Positions 53,203-62,588 are shown, counted from the stretch's first letter. The stretch is DNA of 64,000 nucleotides from Phycisphaerae bacterium (GCA_002705085.1 PAHO01000049.1:27561-91560), one strand, 5' to 3'. The notes: generated from the sequence alone by a model not told the origin. Numbers and translations: made by a program.

Positions 53203-54006
53203 TCAACCCAGACCCGCCACCGCGCTGGTGCCACAGTCGACCCGGATGATCTGACCAGTCACGCCACGCCCCATATCGGAAAGCAAGTACCGCGCGGTTT
53301 CTCCGACGTCTTGACCGGTCACGTTGCGACGCAAGGGGCCGTGCTCTTCAATGTTCGCGAGAATAGAACTGAAGCCTCCCACGGCCATCGCACTCAAGGT
53401 CTTGAGCGGGCCTCCAGAAATGCTGTTGACACGAATGTCGTTGGGGCCGAGTTCTGCCGCCAGATACCGAGTCGCACTTTCCAAGGCAGCCTTGGCGACC
53501 CCCATCACGTTGTAGCCCGGCACGGCCCGCTCGGCACCGTAGTACGAAAGGGACAAAATTGATCCGCCATTGGTCATCAGTGGCTTGGCCCGGTGTGCCA
53601 TGGCAATTTTGGTGAACGCGCTGATGTCACACGCTTGGGTGAAGACCTCGCGAGGGGTTTCGGTGAATCGACCTTCCTTGAGGTAATCCTTGTCCGCGAA
53701 CGCAATCGAATGAACCAGAACATCAAGGCGACCGAAGTCGGATCCAACTTTGGCAAAAACGGCATCAAGATCTTCATCCGAAGCGGCATCCAGCGGCATC
53801 AGCCATGGATCATCGATCCCAAGCGCATCCACGGCTTTTCGGACGCGGCGTTCCATCTTCTCTCCGGGCAAGTGGGTAAACAGAAGGGTCGCCCCGGCTT
53901 CCTTCAAGCTCTTGGCGATATGAAAGGCGTACGAGTGCTCATTGGCGATGCCCACCACCAAGGCAATGGTGTCGGTCATGTCCGCGGGATTACGTTGATC
54001 AGTCAT
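53203..54006 (-). CDS. fabI: Enoyl-[acyl-carrier-protein] reductase (NADH)
   Basis: A 267-residue short-chain dehydrogenase that reduces the enoyl group in fatty-acid synthesis. It has the FabI-type nucleotide site (VVGIANEHSYAFHIAK), the catalytic Tyr and Lys of GYNVMGVAKAALE separated by six residues, and the C-terminal GQDVGETARYLLSDMGRGVTGQ. The ATG at 54006 overlaps the preceding stop by 8 bases, so it is co-transcribed with the DUF89 gene. Its stop is directly next to the mnmE-like stop. Confidence 0.95.
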   Translation of the reverse strand: MTDQRNPADMTDTIALVVGIANEHSYAFHIAKSLKEAGATLLFTHLPGEKMERRVRKAVDALGIDDPWLMPLDAASDEDLDAVFAKVGSDFGRLDVLVHSIAFADKDYLKEGRFTETPREVFTQACDISAFTKIAMAHRAKPLMTNGGSILSLSYYGAERAVPGYNVMGVAKAALESATRYLAAELGPNDIRVNSISGGPLKTLSAMAVGGFSSILANIEEHGPLRRNVTGQDVGETARYLLSDMGRGVTGQIIRVDCGTSAVAGLG

Positions 54007-55063
54007 GGTGTCCGATTGTACTTGGAGAGGGCGTGGCATAGCGGACCACACCATCACCCAGGCTGGCTCCAATCAGATCCGCCACGTCAGGATTTTTGAC
54101 CGAGGCCACTCGAAGCACCGGGATGTCAAACGTAGCCGTCCAATTGCTCTCCAAGCCTCGCCCCATGCCACAGAACACCAGCAAACCTGCATCCTCGGTG
54201 GCGTTGGCCAACGCCACCGAGATGTTCGACAAATCGATCAATGGCATGGAAGAGCCTGTGTTCACGATGCCTTGGGACAACTCACCAAAAATGGCATCCA
54301 CTTGTGCAGCCCGGGCAAGGAGTTCCGGAAGGTCATGAACTTGAACATCGTTCAGTGCTGGCCCATCGTTCGCCGCAAGCCGAACCTCGCGTCCCAACCG
54401 AAGCAACTCCCGGGCGAAAGAAAAAGCACCAAAAATGGTGTCTGGACCAGCATTGTCCAGCAGGATCACCACCGGTGAATCATCAAGCACCACCGCTTGC
54501 GCGAAGGCGTCCACGTGATCCCACCGCCAGGGTCGCTTTGGAACCCGCTGGTGCCCTTGCCGAACATCGCCTCCCGCGGCCCGCCAAGCCTCCACCAACT
54601 CAACCGTGCCCATGTCAAACCAATTCCCGGCGAGCATTTCTTGAAAAACCAGCGCCCACCGCTGTTCCGACGGCGCGGCGTCGAGGCGCTGCAGCACCTC
54701 AGGCAATGCCTCCAAGGCCGCGTCGTTGGCCGCGGACTTCAGGTCGGCGTAGGCATCAGGCAAATCCGCGGCCCACAGCCCCGCCTGGCGGGCGAGATCG
54801 AGGTCGATGGTGTCGAAGCTCCCTTGACCAACCAAGAGTTCAGCCAAGACCGACTCCATGGCGGCAACCCCTGCATCCATCCGAGATTGGTCGGAAAGGC
54901 CCCCACAGTCAAAATGGGTGCGGAGCGATTCACGGAACACGTTCAACCAATACACCTGCGAAGCCGGGTGAAGCCGAAGATCTCGGTCGCAACGGACATA
55001 GGGATTCGAAGTCAGCCGGGGAAGCCGCACGTTGGCATGGGGTTGGTCGGTCATTGCGCTCAT
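53999..55063 (-). CDS. DUF89 phosphatase, PanK4/subfamily-II type
   Basis: A 354-residue protein of the DUF89 metal-dependent phosphatase (damage-control) family. The C-terminal half closely resembles human PANK4's phosphatase domain: VVILLDNAGPDTIFGAF, ARELLRLGREVRLAANDGP then ALNDV, IVNTGSSMPLIDLS and FCGMGRGLESN. GNWFDMG supplies the other metal ligand. Subfamily II members remove phosphate from damaged or normal 4'-phosphopantetheine. That fits its position directly before fabI (an ACP enzyme) and two genes from coaX. The start at 55063 (or ATG 55054) lies right at the end of the ompA terminator T-run. Confidence 0.85.
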   Translation of the reverse strand: MSAMTDQPHANVRLPRLTSNPYVRCDRDLRLHPASQVYWLNVFRESLRTHFDCGGLSDQSRMDAGVAAMESVLAELLVGQGSFDTIDLDLARQAGLWAADLPDAYADLKSAANDAALEALPEVLQRLDAAPSEQRWALVFQEMLAGNWFDMGTVELVEAWRAAGGDVRQGHQRVPKRPWRWDHVDAFAQAVVLDDSPVVILLDNAGPDTIFGAFSFARELLRLGREVRLAANDGPALNDVQVHDLPELLARAAQVDAIFGELSQGIVNTGSSMPLIDLSNISVALANATEDAGLLVFCGMGRGLESNWTATFDIPVLRVASVKNPDVADLIGASLGDGVVRYATPSPSTIGHHD

Positions 55064-55097
55064 AAAAAAATGCAACCAGCCTCTTGGCTGGTTGCAT
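55064..55097 (-). terminator. Rho-independent terminator of the OmpA-like gene
   Basis: Read on the minus strand, an 11-bp stem (TGCAACCAGCC with GGCTGGTTGCA, loop of 4) is followed by seven T. It lies 47 bases after the OmpA-like stop. The T-run ends at the first possible start codon of the DUF89 gene. Confidence 0.9.
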
Positions 55098-55143
55098 GCT
55101 TGAGATCAGTGGCGTTGACGAAGAACGTCAAAGTGCCTTCGGT

Positions 55144-55782
55144 TCAGTCGGTCACAACCGAAATTTCAACGCGGCGGCTGGTCGACTTCGACGACTTGGG
55201 ATCGTTGGGGCCATAGGAGCACACTTCGATACTGGACTCCGGCACACCGCGGCTCACCAAGTACTTCATCACGGCGTAGGCCCGCTCAAAGCCGAGGTGG
55301 TGGTTGCTCTTGTGGCCACTCTTCTTGATGGGGTCGGTGTCGGTGTGACCCACAATCCGAATGGTCTGACCGGCGAACTCGCCCTTCAACTGATCGGCCA
55401 CGCCGTTCAGAGAAGACTTGGCAGAGGTCTTCAAGGTGGAACGTCCGCTGGAGAAGAGGAAGTCACCTTCCACGTTTGCGGTCACCACACCGCCAGCTTC
55501 ATACTCCGTGGTCACGCCAGCCAAACCTCCAAAGGGGTCCAGGCCATCTTCGCCAGGCGTGAAGCTGGCCGAAGCCAATTGCTCTTCCAAGTCAGCACTC
55601 ATCGACTCGCAGTTCATCAACTGACCTTCCAAAGATGAAATGGCATCATCCTTCATGGTGAGTTCACCACGCAGGGCCAAATTTTCTTCTTCGTAACGGG
55701 CCATCATTTCTTCATTGGTCTTGCATCCAGCAAGGAGGGCAGAAGCGGCACAGAACAACAGGGCAGGGCGAATATTGAACAT
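55144..55782 (-). CDS. OmpA-family peptidoglycan-binding lipoprotein
   Basis: The start is the ATG at 55782, with AGAAGGA upstream; this gives a lipoprotein signal (MFNIRPALLFCAASALLAG, then Cys20). The 212 residues continue with a coiled coil (about 25-75: EENLALRGELTMKDDAISSLE) and an OmpA C-terminal domain (about 115-210). The domain has SSLNGVADQL, the diaminopimelate-binding IRIVGHTDTDPI, LGFERAYAVMKYLVSRG and the Arg-containing TSRRVEI. It probably ties the outer membrane to peptidoglycan, as Pal does. Confidence 0.93.
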   Translation of the reverse strand: MFNIRPALLFCAASALLAGCKTNEEMMARYEEENLALRGELTMKDDAISSLEGQLMNCESMSADLEEQLASASFTPGEDGLDPFGGLAGVTTEYEAGGVVTANVEGDFLFSSGRSTLKTSAKSSLNGVADQLKGEFAGQTIRIVGHTDTDPIKKSGHKSNHHLGFERAYAVMKYLVSRGVPESSIEVCSYGPNDPKSSKSTSRRVEISVVTD

Positions 55783-55847
55783 AATTTTTCCTTCTTGGGC
55801 TGCGAGAATATCGCGCCCGGCAGGCTTTTGCCGTGGTGTGGACAACT

Positions 55848-57059
55848 TCACTGCGGCCAAGGCAAGACTTGGCCAAACCACGCCTGCCATGCGGCTTGGA
55901 TGGGCCGGTGCCCCAGAACCACGGCCATGGTGGCAATCGCCAAATGCGGACCAAATGGCATGGGGGGGAATTCACCCGACCAACGTCCTCGGCATTTTTC
56001 AACCAACGCCAGTCCGGTCAACCAACACAAGGCGACAAAGGGGGCCAAAGCGAAGGCGAGGAGCGGTGCAAACCAGCCCAGCAAAGCCCCAGCGGCCCCC
56101 ATGAGGTGCACGTCCCCCAACCCCATGGCTTCCTTCCCAAAGCAGAGGGTCCCACAGATTCGAATCAACCACACCAGCGCGGCCCCCGAGGCCCAACCAA
56201 TGACCCCCGCCGCCGCTGCGGCCAGCCATACCGGGGGATCCTCCAAACACTGGAACGATTCGGCCACGAGTCCGCCCACCGCAAAGCCCGCAACGATGAT
56301 CGAGCAAAACACCAATTCTTTGCCCATCTCTCGCCGCGCATGGGGGTATTCCGCCAAGACGGCGCCGTCTTCCACGTACTCGTCGTAATCCGCAAAAGAG
56401 ACCGGCAACAGTCCCCGCCACAACAACCCATTGGCGAGCAATGCTGCCAACGCCCCCCCAACCGCCGAGCCCACACCGACCCAACCCGGCAAAGGAACGG
56501 GAAGCAGTCGTCCGCCAACCGGCCGGGCTTCCACCAAACCCTGGGCCAACAAGAACAGAGGCATGCTCAACGCAAGAGCGGTCGTGATCCACATGGGGAT
56601 GTGGTAGGTGCGAAAGTCAATCACTCCCGCGGCGAAGAAGCCCGACATCAAAGCAAGCAGAGCTAGGAAAAAGAAGGCCCCCTCGCGTCCACCGGTCGCT
56701 TCGAGCCACGGGTCCATGGTGCCCCCCCAACCCATCGGGTCGAAAGCGAGTTGGTAGACACCGACGAATGCCAAGGCAATCCCCCACTCCATCAGCAGGT
56801 AACGAAGAGGAATCGGAAGCCGACACTGGCGGCATCTTCCACGCAGGAACAGCCAACCAAGCAAGGGGAGATTCTCTCGGCCAAACCGAAGCCGCATCCC
56901 GCAATTCGGACATTGGCTGCCCGGACGCACAATGCTGACCCCACGGCTGCTCCGATCGATCACGACGTTCAAGAAAGAACCCATCGAGCCACCGAGCAGA
57001 AGGAGCAACCCCATGGGGCCGCCGTGCTCCAACAAAAATAGCTGGGTCTCGGGACTCAC
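55848..57059 (-). CDS. Prepilin peptidase (A24 family)
   Basis: A 403-residue integral membrane aspartyl protease that removes the leader from prepilins and may methylate the new N-terminus. GSFLNVVIDR is followed by the zinc-binding pairs CPNCG and CRQC. The two catalytic Asp lie in VIDFRTYHIP and GLGDVHLM. The middle insertion (about residues 170-310) is longer than usual and includes two or three extra hydrophobic segments. Likely substrates are pseudopilins like the one at 17092-17988. It overlaps xseB by 4 bases. Confidence 0.9.
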   Translation of the reverse strand: MSPETQLFLLEHGGPMGLLLLLGGSMGSFLNVVIDRSSRGVSIVRPGSQCPNCGMRLRFGRENLPLLGWLFLRGRCRQCRLPIPLRYLLMEWGIALAFVGVYQLAFDPMGWGGTMDPWLEATGGREGAFFFLALLALMSGFFAAGVIDFRTYHIPMWITTALALSMPLFLLAQGLVEARPVGGRLLPVPLPGWVGVGSAVGGALAALLANGLLWRGLLPVSFADYDEYVEDGAVLAEYPHARREMGKELVFCSIIVAGFAVGGLVAESFQCLEDPPVWLAAAAAGVIGWASGAALVWLIRICGTLCFGKEAMGLGDVHLMGAAGALLGWFAPLLAFALAPFVALCWLTGLALVEKCRGRWSGEFPPMPFGPHLAIATMAVVLGHRPIQAAWQAWFGQVLPWPQ

Positions 57060-57292
57060 GCGGAGTCTTCATCCGAGGCGTCAGCTGACAGTTGATCAAA
57101 AGAGCGAAGTTGCGCTTCGGCGCCGTCGAGCAACGAGCGACAGCGTTTGAGCAACGCTTCACCACGCGCATGTTCGGCCATGGCTTCCTCCAAGGGAAGC
57201 TCACCGGATTCAGCCCGCTCGACGATCGCTTCGAGCGCTTTCAGAGCTTGTTCGTAAGTCATTTCATCAGGATCAGGCAATGCTTTGGCCAT
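57056..57292 (-). CDS. xseB: Exodeoxyribonuclease VII small subunit
   Basis: A 78-residue helical protein with the XseB pattern: MTYEQALKALEAIVERAESG, then LPLEEAMAEHARGEALLKRC and a C-terminal acidic tail. It starts 4 bases after the xseA stop, with GGAGGT upstream inside the xseA end, and overlaps the prepilin peptidase gene. Confidence 0.93.
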   Translation of the reverse strand: MAKALPDPDEMTYEQALKALEAIVERAESGELPLEEAMAEHARGEALLKRCRSLLDGAEAQLRSFDQLSADASDEDSA

Positions 57293-57296
57293 ATCG

Positions 57297-58643
57297 TCAA
57301 TTTACCTCCGGCCGGACGGTGAGGTCACCTTCGGCCAACTCCAGACGCAATCGATCGTCTGGTTTGATCTGAGACGGGTCGCGAACCAACCCTTCAGACC
57401 CGTGGACCAAGGCAAAGCCTCGTTCAAGGGTCCGGCGGTGCGAAAGCACCCGAAGCTGAGCTTCCAAACTCGCCCATTGTTTGTGGCGGCGGTCGTGAGC
57501 CACCTGAACCGCACGACGCAACCGCAGCGGCAAGGGGGCAAGTTTGGCTTGGGCCTTGTCCAAAGGACGGGCATGACGAAGACGCGTCATTACCGTTTCC
57601 AAACGGCTGCGGCGGGCAGTCACCTCCGACACGGCGTGTTGGCGAAGTCGGCTGAGGAGTTGGTCCAACTTCTCCTTCTGGGTCGCCAACGCGCGTTGTG
57701 GATGGTGGGCCCGCGCCGTGCGCTCAAGACGTTGCAACACCAAACGCCGCCGTTCGATGCTCCGGTGCGCGACCGATTGCATGCGTGCAGCCCGCTCCGC
57801 CAACATCTCCAGCTCCTCTTCACGATCCGGAAGCAATTTCATAATCGCTTGGGTGGGCGTACTGGCACGAACATCAGCCACGAGGTCGATCAAACTCTCA
57901 TCTCGCTCATGCCCAATCGCGCTGACCACGGGCAGTTGGCATTTTGCGACGGCTCGAACCACGGCCTCATCGTTGAAGCACCAGAGGTCTTCCATCGAGC
58001 CACCACCTCGGGTAACCAAGATCGCTTCGATGCCCAGTCGTTCGGAAGCAGCATCCACCGCGGCCAGGGCTTCGGCGATGCGCGGCGCGGCATCATCGCC
58101 TTGCACCGGAATGTGATGCAGCACCAACTCGGTCGCCGGACAACGCAAGGCAGCGGTTCGCTGGACATCGGTCAAAGCCGCTGAGCCCTTGGCGGTCAGA
58201 ACGGCGATACGGCGGGGAAAGAAGGGCAAAGCTTGCTTTCGATCCGCGTCGAACACCCCTTCCTTTTGCAACCGCTCGCGGAGTTGGGCCAGTCGCAGCA
58301 GCAAACTGTCTTTGCCCTCGGCCTGCTTCATCCGGTCCACAATCAAACTCGCGCGGCCGGTCGGCGCGTAGAAATCCCACGTCCCTTGAACGATCACCAC
58401 ATCACCCGGCTCAGGAACAAATCCGATTTTGGCGGCGGTGGATCGCCACGCTTTGGCATCAACCATCGCCTTCTTCCCCGGACGGGGATCAGAGAGGGCG
58501 AAATACCAGTGCCCGCTGCTGTGCGGTCCACGCCAATTGGTCATCTCACCGCGAATTGTGATGGGACCTCGACCTTTCAGATGAGCTTTGACATCCGAAC
58601 AGGCGTCTTCCACTTCAAGCGGTTTGGGCGTCGCATCGTCCAC
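57297..58643 (-). CDS. xseA: Exodeoxyribonuclease VII large subunit
   Basis: A 448-residue subunit of the single-strand DNA exonuclease VII. The N-terminal OB domain has GEMTNWRGPHSSGHWYFALSD. The catalytic part has RIAVLTAKGSAALTDV, TRGGGSMEDLWCFNDEA and VSAIGHERDESLIDLVADVR, then a long coiled coil. The length is normal. The N-terminal OB strand requires the start at 58643, which overlaps the reading frame of recG on the other strand. Confidence 0.95.
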   Translation of the reverse strand: MDDATPKPLEVEDACSDVKAHLKGRGPITIRGEMTNWRGPHSSGHWYFALSDPRPGKKAMVDAKAWRSTAAKIGFVPEPGDVVIVQGTWDFYAPTGRASLIVDRMKQAEGKDSLLLRLAQLRERLQKEGVFDADRKQALPFFPRRIAVLTAKGSAALTDVQRTAALRCPATELVLHHIPVQGDDAAPRIAEALAAVDAASERLGIEAILVTRGGGSMEDLWCFNDEAVVRAVAKCQLPVVSAIGHERDESLIDLVADVRASTPTQAIMKLLPDREEELEMLAERAARMQSVAHRSIERRRLVLQRLERTARAHHPQRALATQKEKLDQLLSRLRQHAVSEVTARRSRLETVMTRLRHARPLDKAQAKLAPLPLRLRRAVQVAHDRRHKQWASLEAQLRVLSHRRTLERGFALVHGSEGLVRDPSQIKPDDRLRLELAEGDLTVRPEVN

Positions 58644-58706
58644 GGAGAGGATGCTACCCTCGGAAGCATCACCGGTTTACCTCCTGCCCCTGCCCCCAAC
58701 GCCGCC

Positions 58707-60761
58707 TTGTCCAGCCTGTCCGGGATTGGCTCGGTCCGCGCAGAGCGTTTGGCCGCGCTGGGCCTGCGAACGGTTGAAGACCTCATGCGGCACCGCCCCT
58801 TGCGTTGGGAACGGCAAGTGGACTTGGCCACAATCGAGGAAGCCAAAGCCACCGCTGCGGCCGACCCGAAAGCGGTTCTGGTCCTCCATGGGGAGATCGA
58901 ACGGGCCCGAGCGGTTCGCGCCGGACGTCCCCGATTCGAGGCGGTCCTGTCCGATGAGTCGGGGACAGCGCAGCTTCGTTGGTTTGGCGGGCTTTGGTTG
59001 CAGAACAAAATCGTGCCCGGCCTTCGGGTTCGGGTGGAAGGGAAGGCCACGATGCAAGGTCGGACCATGATCTTGACCAACCCCGGCTGGTCGGTGCATG
59101 ACGAAGCCGCGACCGCCGATCCTTCCGCTCCTTTGCGCCCGGTCTATCCCGCCACCGAAGGCATCCCCCCCCGGTTCTTGCACGACCGCATTCGCAGCCT
59201 GATCAAGGAGGTGGTCCCGGCGATGGTCGACCCCCTGCCGGAGACCACCCGGCAGCGTTGGAATCTCCTCAGCCTGCAGGACGCCCTTCGCCAGTTGCAC
59301 CAACCCAATGATGAGTCTGAAATCGAAGCCGCTCGCCGCCGTTTGGCCTTCGAAGAGTTGCTGGGCTTGCAATTGGTGGTGGCCCGTCGACGCTATGGCA
59401 TCCGCACCGCGAAACCCGCCACCGAATTGCCCACCAATGACGCGCTCGATACCGAACTTCAGGACCTCCTTCCCTTTGCGTTAACCGGTGCTCAAACCCG
59501 AGCCATCGAGGACATTCGCCAAGATCTCGAGCGACCCGTGCCCATGCACCGCCTGTTGCAAGGTGATGTTGGTTCCGGCAAGACCGCGGTCGCTTTGGCC
59601 GCCCTGTTGCAATGCTTGCGTCATGGCCTGCCCGCCGCGTTCATGGCCCCCACCGAACTGCTGGCCGAGCAACACCATCGAACATTGTCGAGTCTGCTGG
59701 GCGATCGGTTCACGGTTCATTTGTGTACGGGTTCCCGCTCGGTCGCGGAACGCCGCACAGCGGCCGACGCCGCGACGGCCGGACGACCCGACTTGTTTGT
59801 GGGCACCCAAGCGTTGCTGTCTGAACATCTGGGCCTACAAGATGCCGGTCTGGTGGTGGTGGACGAACAGCACCGCTTCGGCGTGCGTCAGCGTGCGTTG
59901 TTGCGACGGGCTGACGTGCGAACGCCCCACCTGTTGGTCATGACGGCCACGCCAATCCCCAGATCACTCGCCCTCACCCACTACGGCGACCTTGACGTCT
60001 CCATTTTGGATGAGCTTCCACCCGGTCGAACCCCCATCCGAACCGTGGCCATGCACGCCAGCAAAATGGACGCCGCCCTGGCCCGGGTTGGGGAGCGAGT
60101 GCAAGATGGCGAACAGGCCTACATCGTGGTCCCCGCCATCGAACCCGGCGAACGGGTCGATCCCAACTTGGAAGAACTGGTGCCTCGTCTTCAACAAGGC
60201 CCCCTCGCTGATGTTCCGTTTGGCGTGGTACATGGCCGGCTTGATCGATCAACCCGTGACGACACCATGGCGGCCTTCCGAGATGGCTCCCTGCGGGTGC
60301 TCGTGGCCACCACCGTGATCGAAGTGGGGGTCGATGTCCCCAACGCCAGTTTGATGGTCATCCTGGGGGCGGACCGGTTTGGGCTGGCCCAACTGCACCA
60401 ACTTCGGGGTCGGGTGGGTCGCGGCGCGGCCGCCTCCACGTGCGTCTTGGTCGCCGATCCTGCCACTGAAGACGGCCAAGCCCGACTCGATGCCGTGGTG
60501 AGCACCACCGATGGGTTTGTAATCGCCGAGGAAGACCTCCGTCTGCGGGGCCCCGGCGAGGTGATCGGGGAGCGACAATCGGGACTGGCCCGGCTGCAAT
60601 TTGCCCGGTTGCCGGGCGATGAAGAGCTTTTGGAGCAGGCTCGCGAGGAGGCGGCCACCCGAATTGGCGATGATCCGGAGCTCACCGCACCCGGGCACGC
60701 CGGCCTGGCCCAACTGGCCAACCGCGTTCACACACCCACCGAGACCCTTGAAGGCGGATAA
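58707..60761 (+). CDS. recG: ATP-dependent DNA helicase RecG
   Basis: RecG remodels stalled forks and Holliday junctions. A wedge/OB domain is followed by SF2 helicase motifs: I GDVGSGKTAVAL, Ia MAPTELLAEQHH, II VVDEQHRFGVRQR, III MTATPIPRS, IV-V FGVVHGRLD and VATTVIEVGVDVP, VI QLHQLRGRVGRG. The start is not certain. The only in-frame ATG nearby (58581) would overlap the divergent xseA start by 63 bases, so I prefer a TTG at 58707, giving 684 residues, a normal RecG length beginning with LSGIGSVRAERLAALG. Confidence 0.9.
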   Translation: MSSLSGIGSVRAERLAALGLRTVEDLMRHRPLRWERQVDLATIEEAKATAAADPKAVLVLHGEIERARAVRAGRPRFEAVLSDESGTAQLRWFGGLWLQNKIVPGLRVRVEGKATMQGRTMILTNPGWSVHDEAATADPSAPLRPVYPATEGIPPRFLHDRIRSLIKEVVPAMVDPLPETTRQRWNLLSLQDALRQLHQPNDESEIEAARRRLAFEELLGLQLVVARRRYGIRTAKPATELPTNDALDTELQDLLPFALTGAQTRAIEDIRQDLERPVPMHRLLQGDVGSGKTAVALAALLQCLRHGLPAAFMAPTELLAEQHHRTLSSLLGDRFTVHLCTGSRSVAERRTAADAATAGRPDLFVGTQALLSEHLGLQDAGLVVVDEQHRFGVRQRALLRRADVRTPHLLVMTATPIPRSLALTHYGDLDVSILDELPPGRTPIRTVAMHASKMDAALARVGERVQDGEQAYIVVPAIEPGERVDPNLEELVPRLQQGPLADVPFGVVHGRLDRSTRDDTMAAFRDGSLRVLVATTVIEVGVDVPNASLMVILGADRFGLAQLHQLRGRVGRGAAASTCVLVADPATEDGQARLDAVVSTTDGFVIAEEDLRLRGPGEVIGERQSGLARLQFARLPGDEELLEQAREEAATRIGDDPELTAPGHAGLAQLANRVHTPTETLEGG

Positions 60762-60848
60762 CCCAACTTTTGGGGGATGGAGACGCAGGGGGTTCTCGTA
60801 CGATGATTTGTTCGGGACTACCCCCGAAGCCTTTTCAAGGAAACCACC

Positions 60849-62561
60849 ATGCGAACCCATCTTCGTTCCGGACTTCTTTTGGCCTGTACGGCCCTTTTTG
60901 CGGCACCAACCCTCGCTCAAGAGGAACCCCGTGGCGATCGCCCCGGATTCCGGGGCGAACGAGGAGAACGCGGGCAACGTGGCCAGCGCGGCCAACGCGG
61001 CCAACGAGAACGCGGGGCCGAAGGCCGCCGCGGCGCACAAGGTGAGGGCGAAGCCCGACCGTTTGGTGGCGTGCAACGCGGTGAAGTGCGTGGCAATGGC
61101 CGCGACCGCGGAGCTGGCGGCATGTTTGGCGGACTCCCCCGCTGGAGCACCGAGCCCGATTTCCTTCGGCGTGATCTCCGGCTGGTCGACGACATGTTGA
61201 TGGTGGCCGACGAACAACTTCCCATGGTGGAAGCGTTCCTCGCCGATTACGAAGAAGGATTCCAAAAAGCCCGCGAAGAGATCGAAGCCAAACTACGGGA
61301 ACTTCGGGACGCCAACCGGCCACCAGAGCCCAGCGCCGAAGAGCAAGAAGAGATGCGAGCCATGGGCACCGAGCTTCGGGAAAAAATGCGGGCCATGCGG
61401 ATGATGATGTCTGGCAACCGGGAGTTGGTGGATGCGGAAGCCGCGGAACTCGAAGACCTTCGGGCTGAAATCGAAGCCATGCGGGCCAAGTTCCAAGAGA
61501 TGCGGATGGAACGCATGCCCGAGCAAGACCAAATTGCCGAAATCGCTCGCCAGGCCAGTGCTTTGCGCAAAGAATGGCTCCGCAATCGGGCCAGCCTCGA
61601 AGCCGAATTCACCGAGTCGCTGCAAGTGATCTTGGGTGAAGAGCAACTCACGTTGTGGGATCCCTTCCGCCGACAAGTTCGGCGTGATCGGGCTTTGCCC
61701 CGGGGTGTGCTTTCGGGTGAGTCGCTGGACGTCAACACCGTCGTGCGAGAATTTGATGCTTCTGAAGCCGCCGCCGAAGCGCTGCTGGCCTGGGAAGTCG
61801 AACTCGACAAGACCCTCATCGATCGCGACAAGACCATGATGGAAATCGATCTGGACGCCCTGGTGGCCACCCTTGAAAACGACGACAAGGCCGCCCGTGA
61901 TGCGGCCCGAAGCGAATCAAAGGTCCGCCGTGATGTCCGTGATGCCAACCTCGAAGCCATCGACAGCATCGCCGCGTTGCTGGGTGAACAAGGCGACGAG
62001 TTCCGCCTGGCCGCTTGGAAGAAAGCCTTCCCTCGCGTGTACCGACAAACCAGCTTCGAGCGAGCCTTGGATGCCGTGCGAAAAATCGAAGGCATCGACC
62101 CCTTGGTGCTCGAAACCGTGGATCGATTGGAAGCCGACTACCTGACCCAACTTGCTGAGCTTCATGAAGAAGCCCGCGACGCCACCCTCAAGCAAGAACT
62201 TGAGCAATTTGAAGAACGCTTCAACCAGATGCGAGACCGCATGAATGGCGAGCGTCAACGCAGCGATCGCGACCCCACCGAGCTCGACGAAATCCGTGAG
62301 CGTCTTCGCGAACTTGAAGCGGATTCACGCGAGACCTTGGAAAGCATGCTGACGCCTGAAGAAATTGCCCAACTTCCCCGGGCCGGTGACCGCCGCGGCG
62401 GCCCCCGCAACGACGAGCAACGCGGCGACATGCGGCAACGCGTCATCGAGCGCTTTGACCGAAATGGCGACGGTGAACTGGACGCCTCTGAGCGGGAAGA
62501 AGCCATGCGTGAAATGCGAAATCGACGCGGCAATCCCGAGCGTGGGATCCCCGCCGAGTAA
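60849..62561 (+). CDS. Secreted coiled-coil protein with collagen-like repeats and an EF-hand
   Basis: A 570-residue protein with a signal peptide (MRTHLRSGLLLACTALFAAPTLA) and AAGGA upstream of the ATG. Residues 31-62 form short collagen-like triplets (GFRGERGERGQRGQRGQRG). A long charged alpha-helical part (about 100-490) follows, rich in Glu, Arg and Met, with several coiled-coil stretches, then a Gly/Arg-rich linker and one EF-hand (DRNGDGELDASE) near 533. I do not recognise a family. Location outside the cytoplasm and Ca binding are likely. A terminator follows directly. Confidence 0.82.
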   Translation: MRTHLRSGLLLACTALFAAPTLAQEEPRGDRPGFRGERGERGQRGQRGQRGQRERGAEGRRGAQGEGEARPFGGVQRGEVRGNGRDRGAGGMFGGLPRWSTEPDFLRRDLRLVDDMLMVADEQLPMVEAFLADYEEGFQKAREEIEAKLRELRDANRPPEPSAEEQEEMRAMGTELREKMRAMRMMMSGNRELVDAEAAELEDLRAEIEAMRAKFQEMRMERMPEQDQIAEIARQASALRKEWLRNRASLEAEFTESLQVILGEEQLTLWDPFRRQVRRDRALPRGVLSGESLDVNTVVREFDASEAAAEALLAWEVELDKTLIDRDKTMMEIDLDALVATLENDDKAARDAARSESKVRRDVRDANLEAIDSIAALLGEQGDEFRLAAWKKAFPRVYRQTSFERALDAVRKIEGIDPLVLETVDRLEADYLTQLAELHEEARDATLKQELEQFEERFNQMRDRMNGERQRSDRDPTELDEIRERLRELEADSRETLESMLTPEEIAQLPRAGDRRGGPRNDEQRGDMRQRVIERFDRNGDGELDASEREEAMREMRNRRGNPERGIPAE

Positions 62562-62588
62562 GCCCCTCTGGCTCATTCAAAATCTTCC

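Noticed and set aside
60249..61265. 338-codon minus-strand frame across recG and the EF-hand gene
   Set aside because: It spans the end of recG and the start of the next gene in antisense, with biased composition and no recognisable domain.
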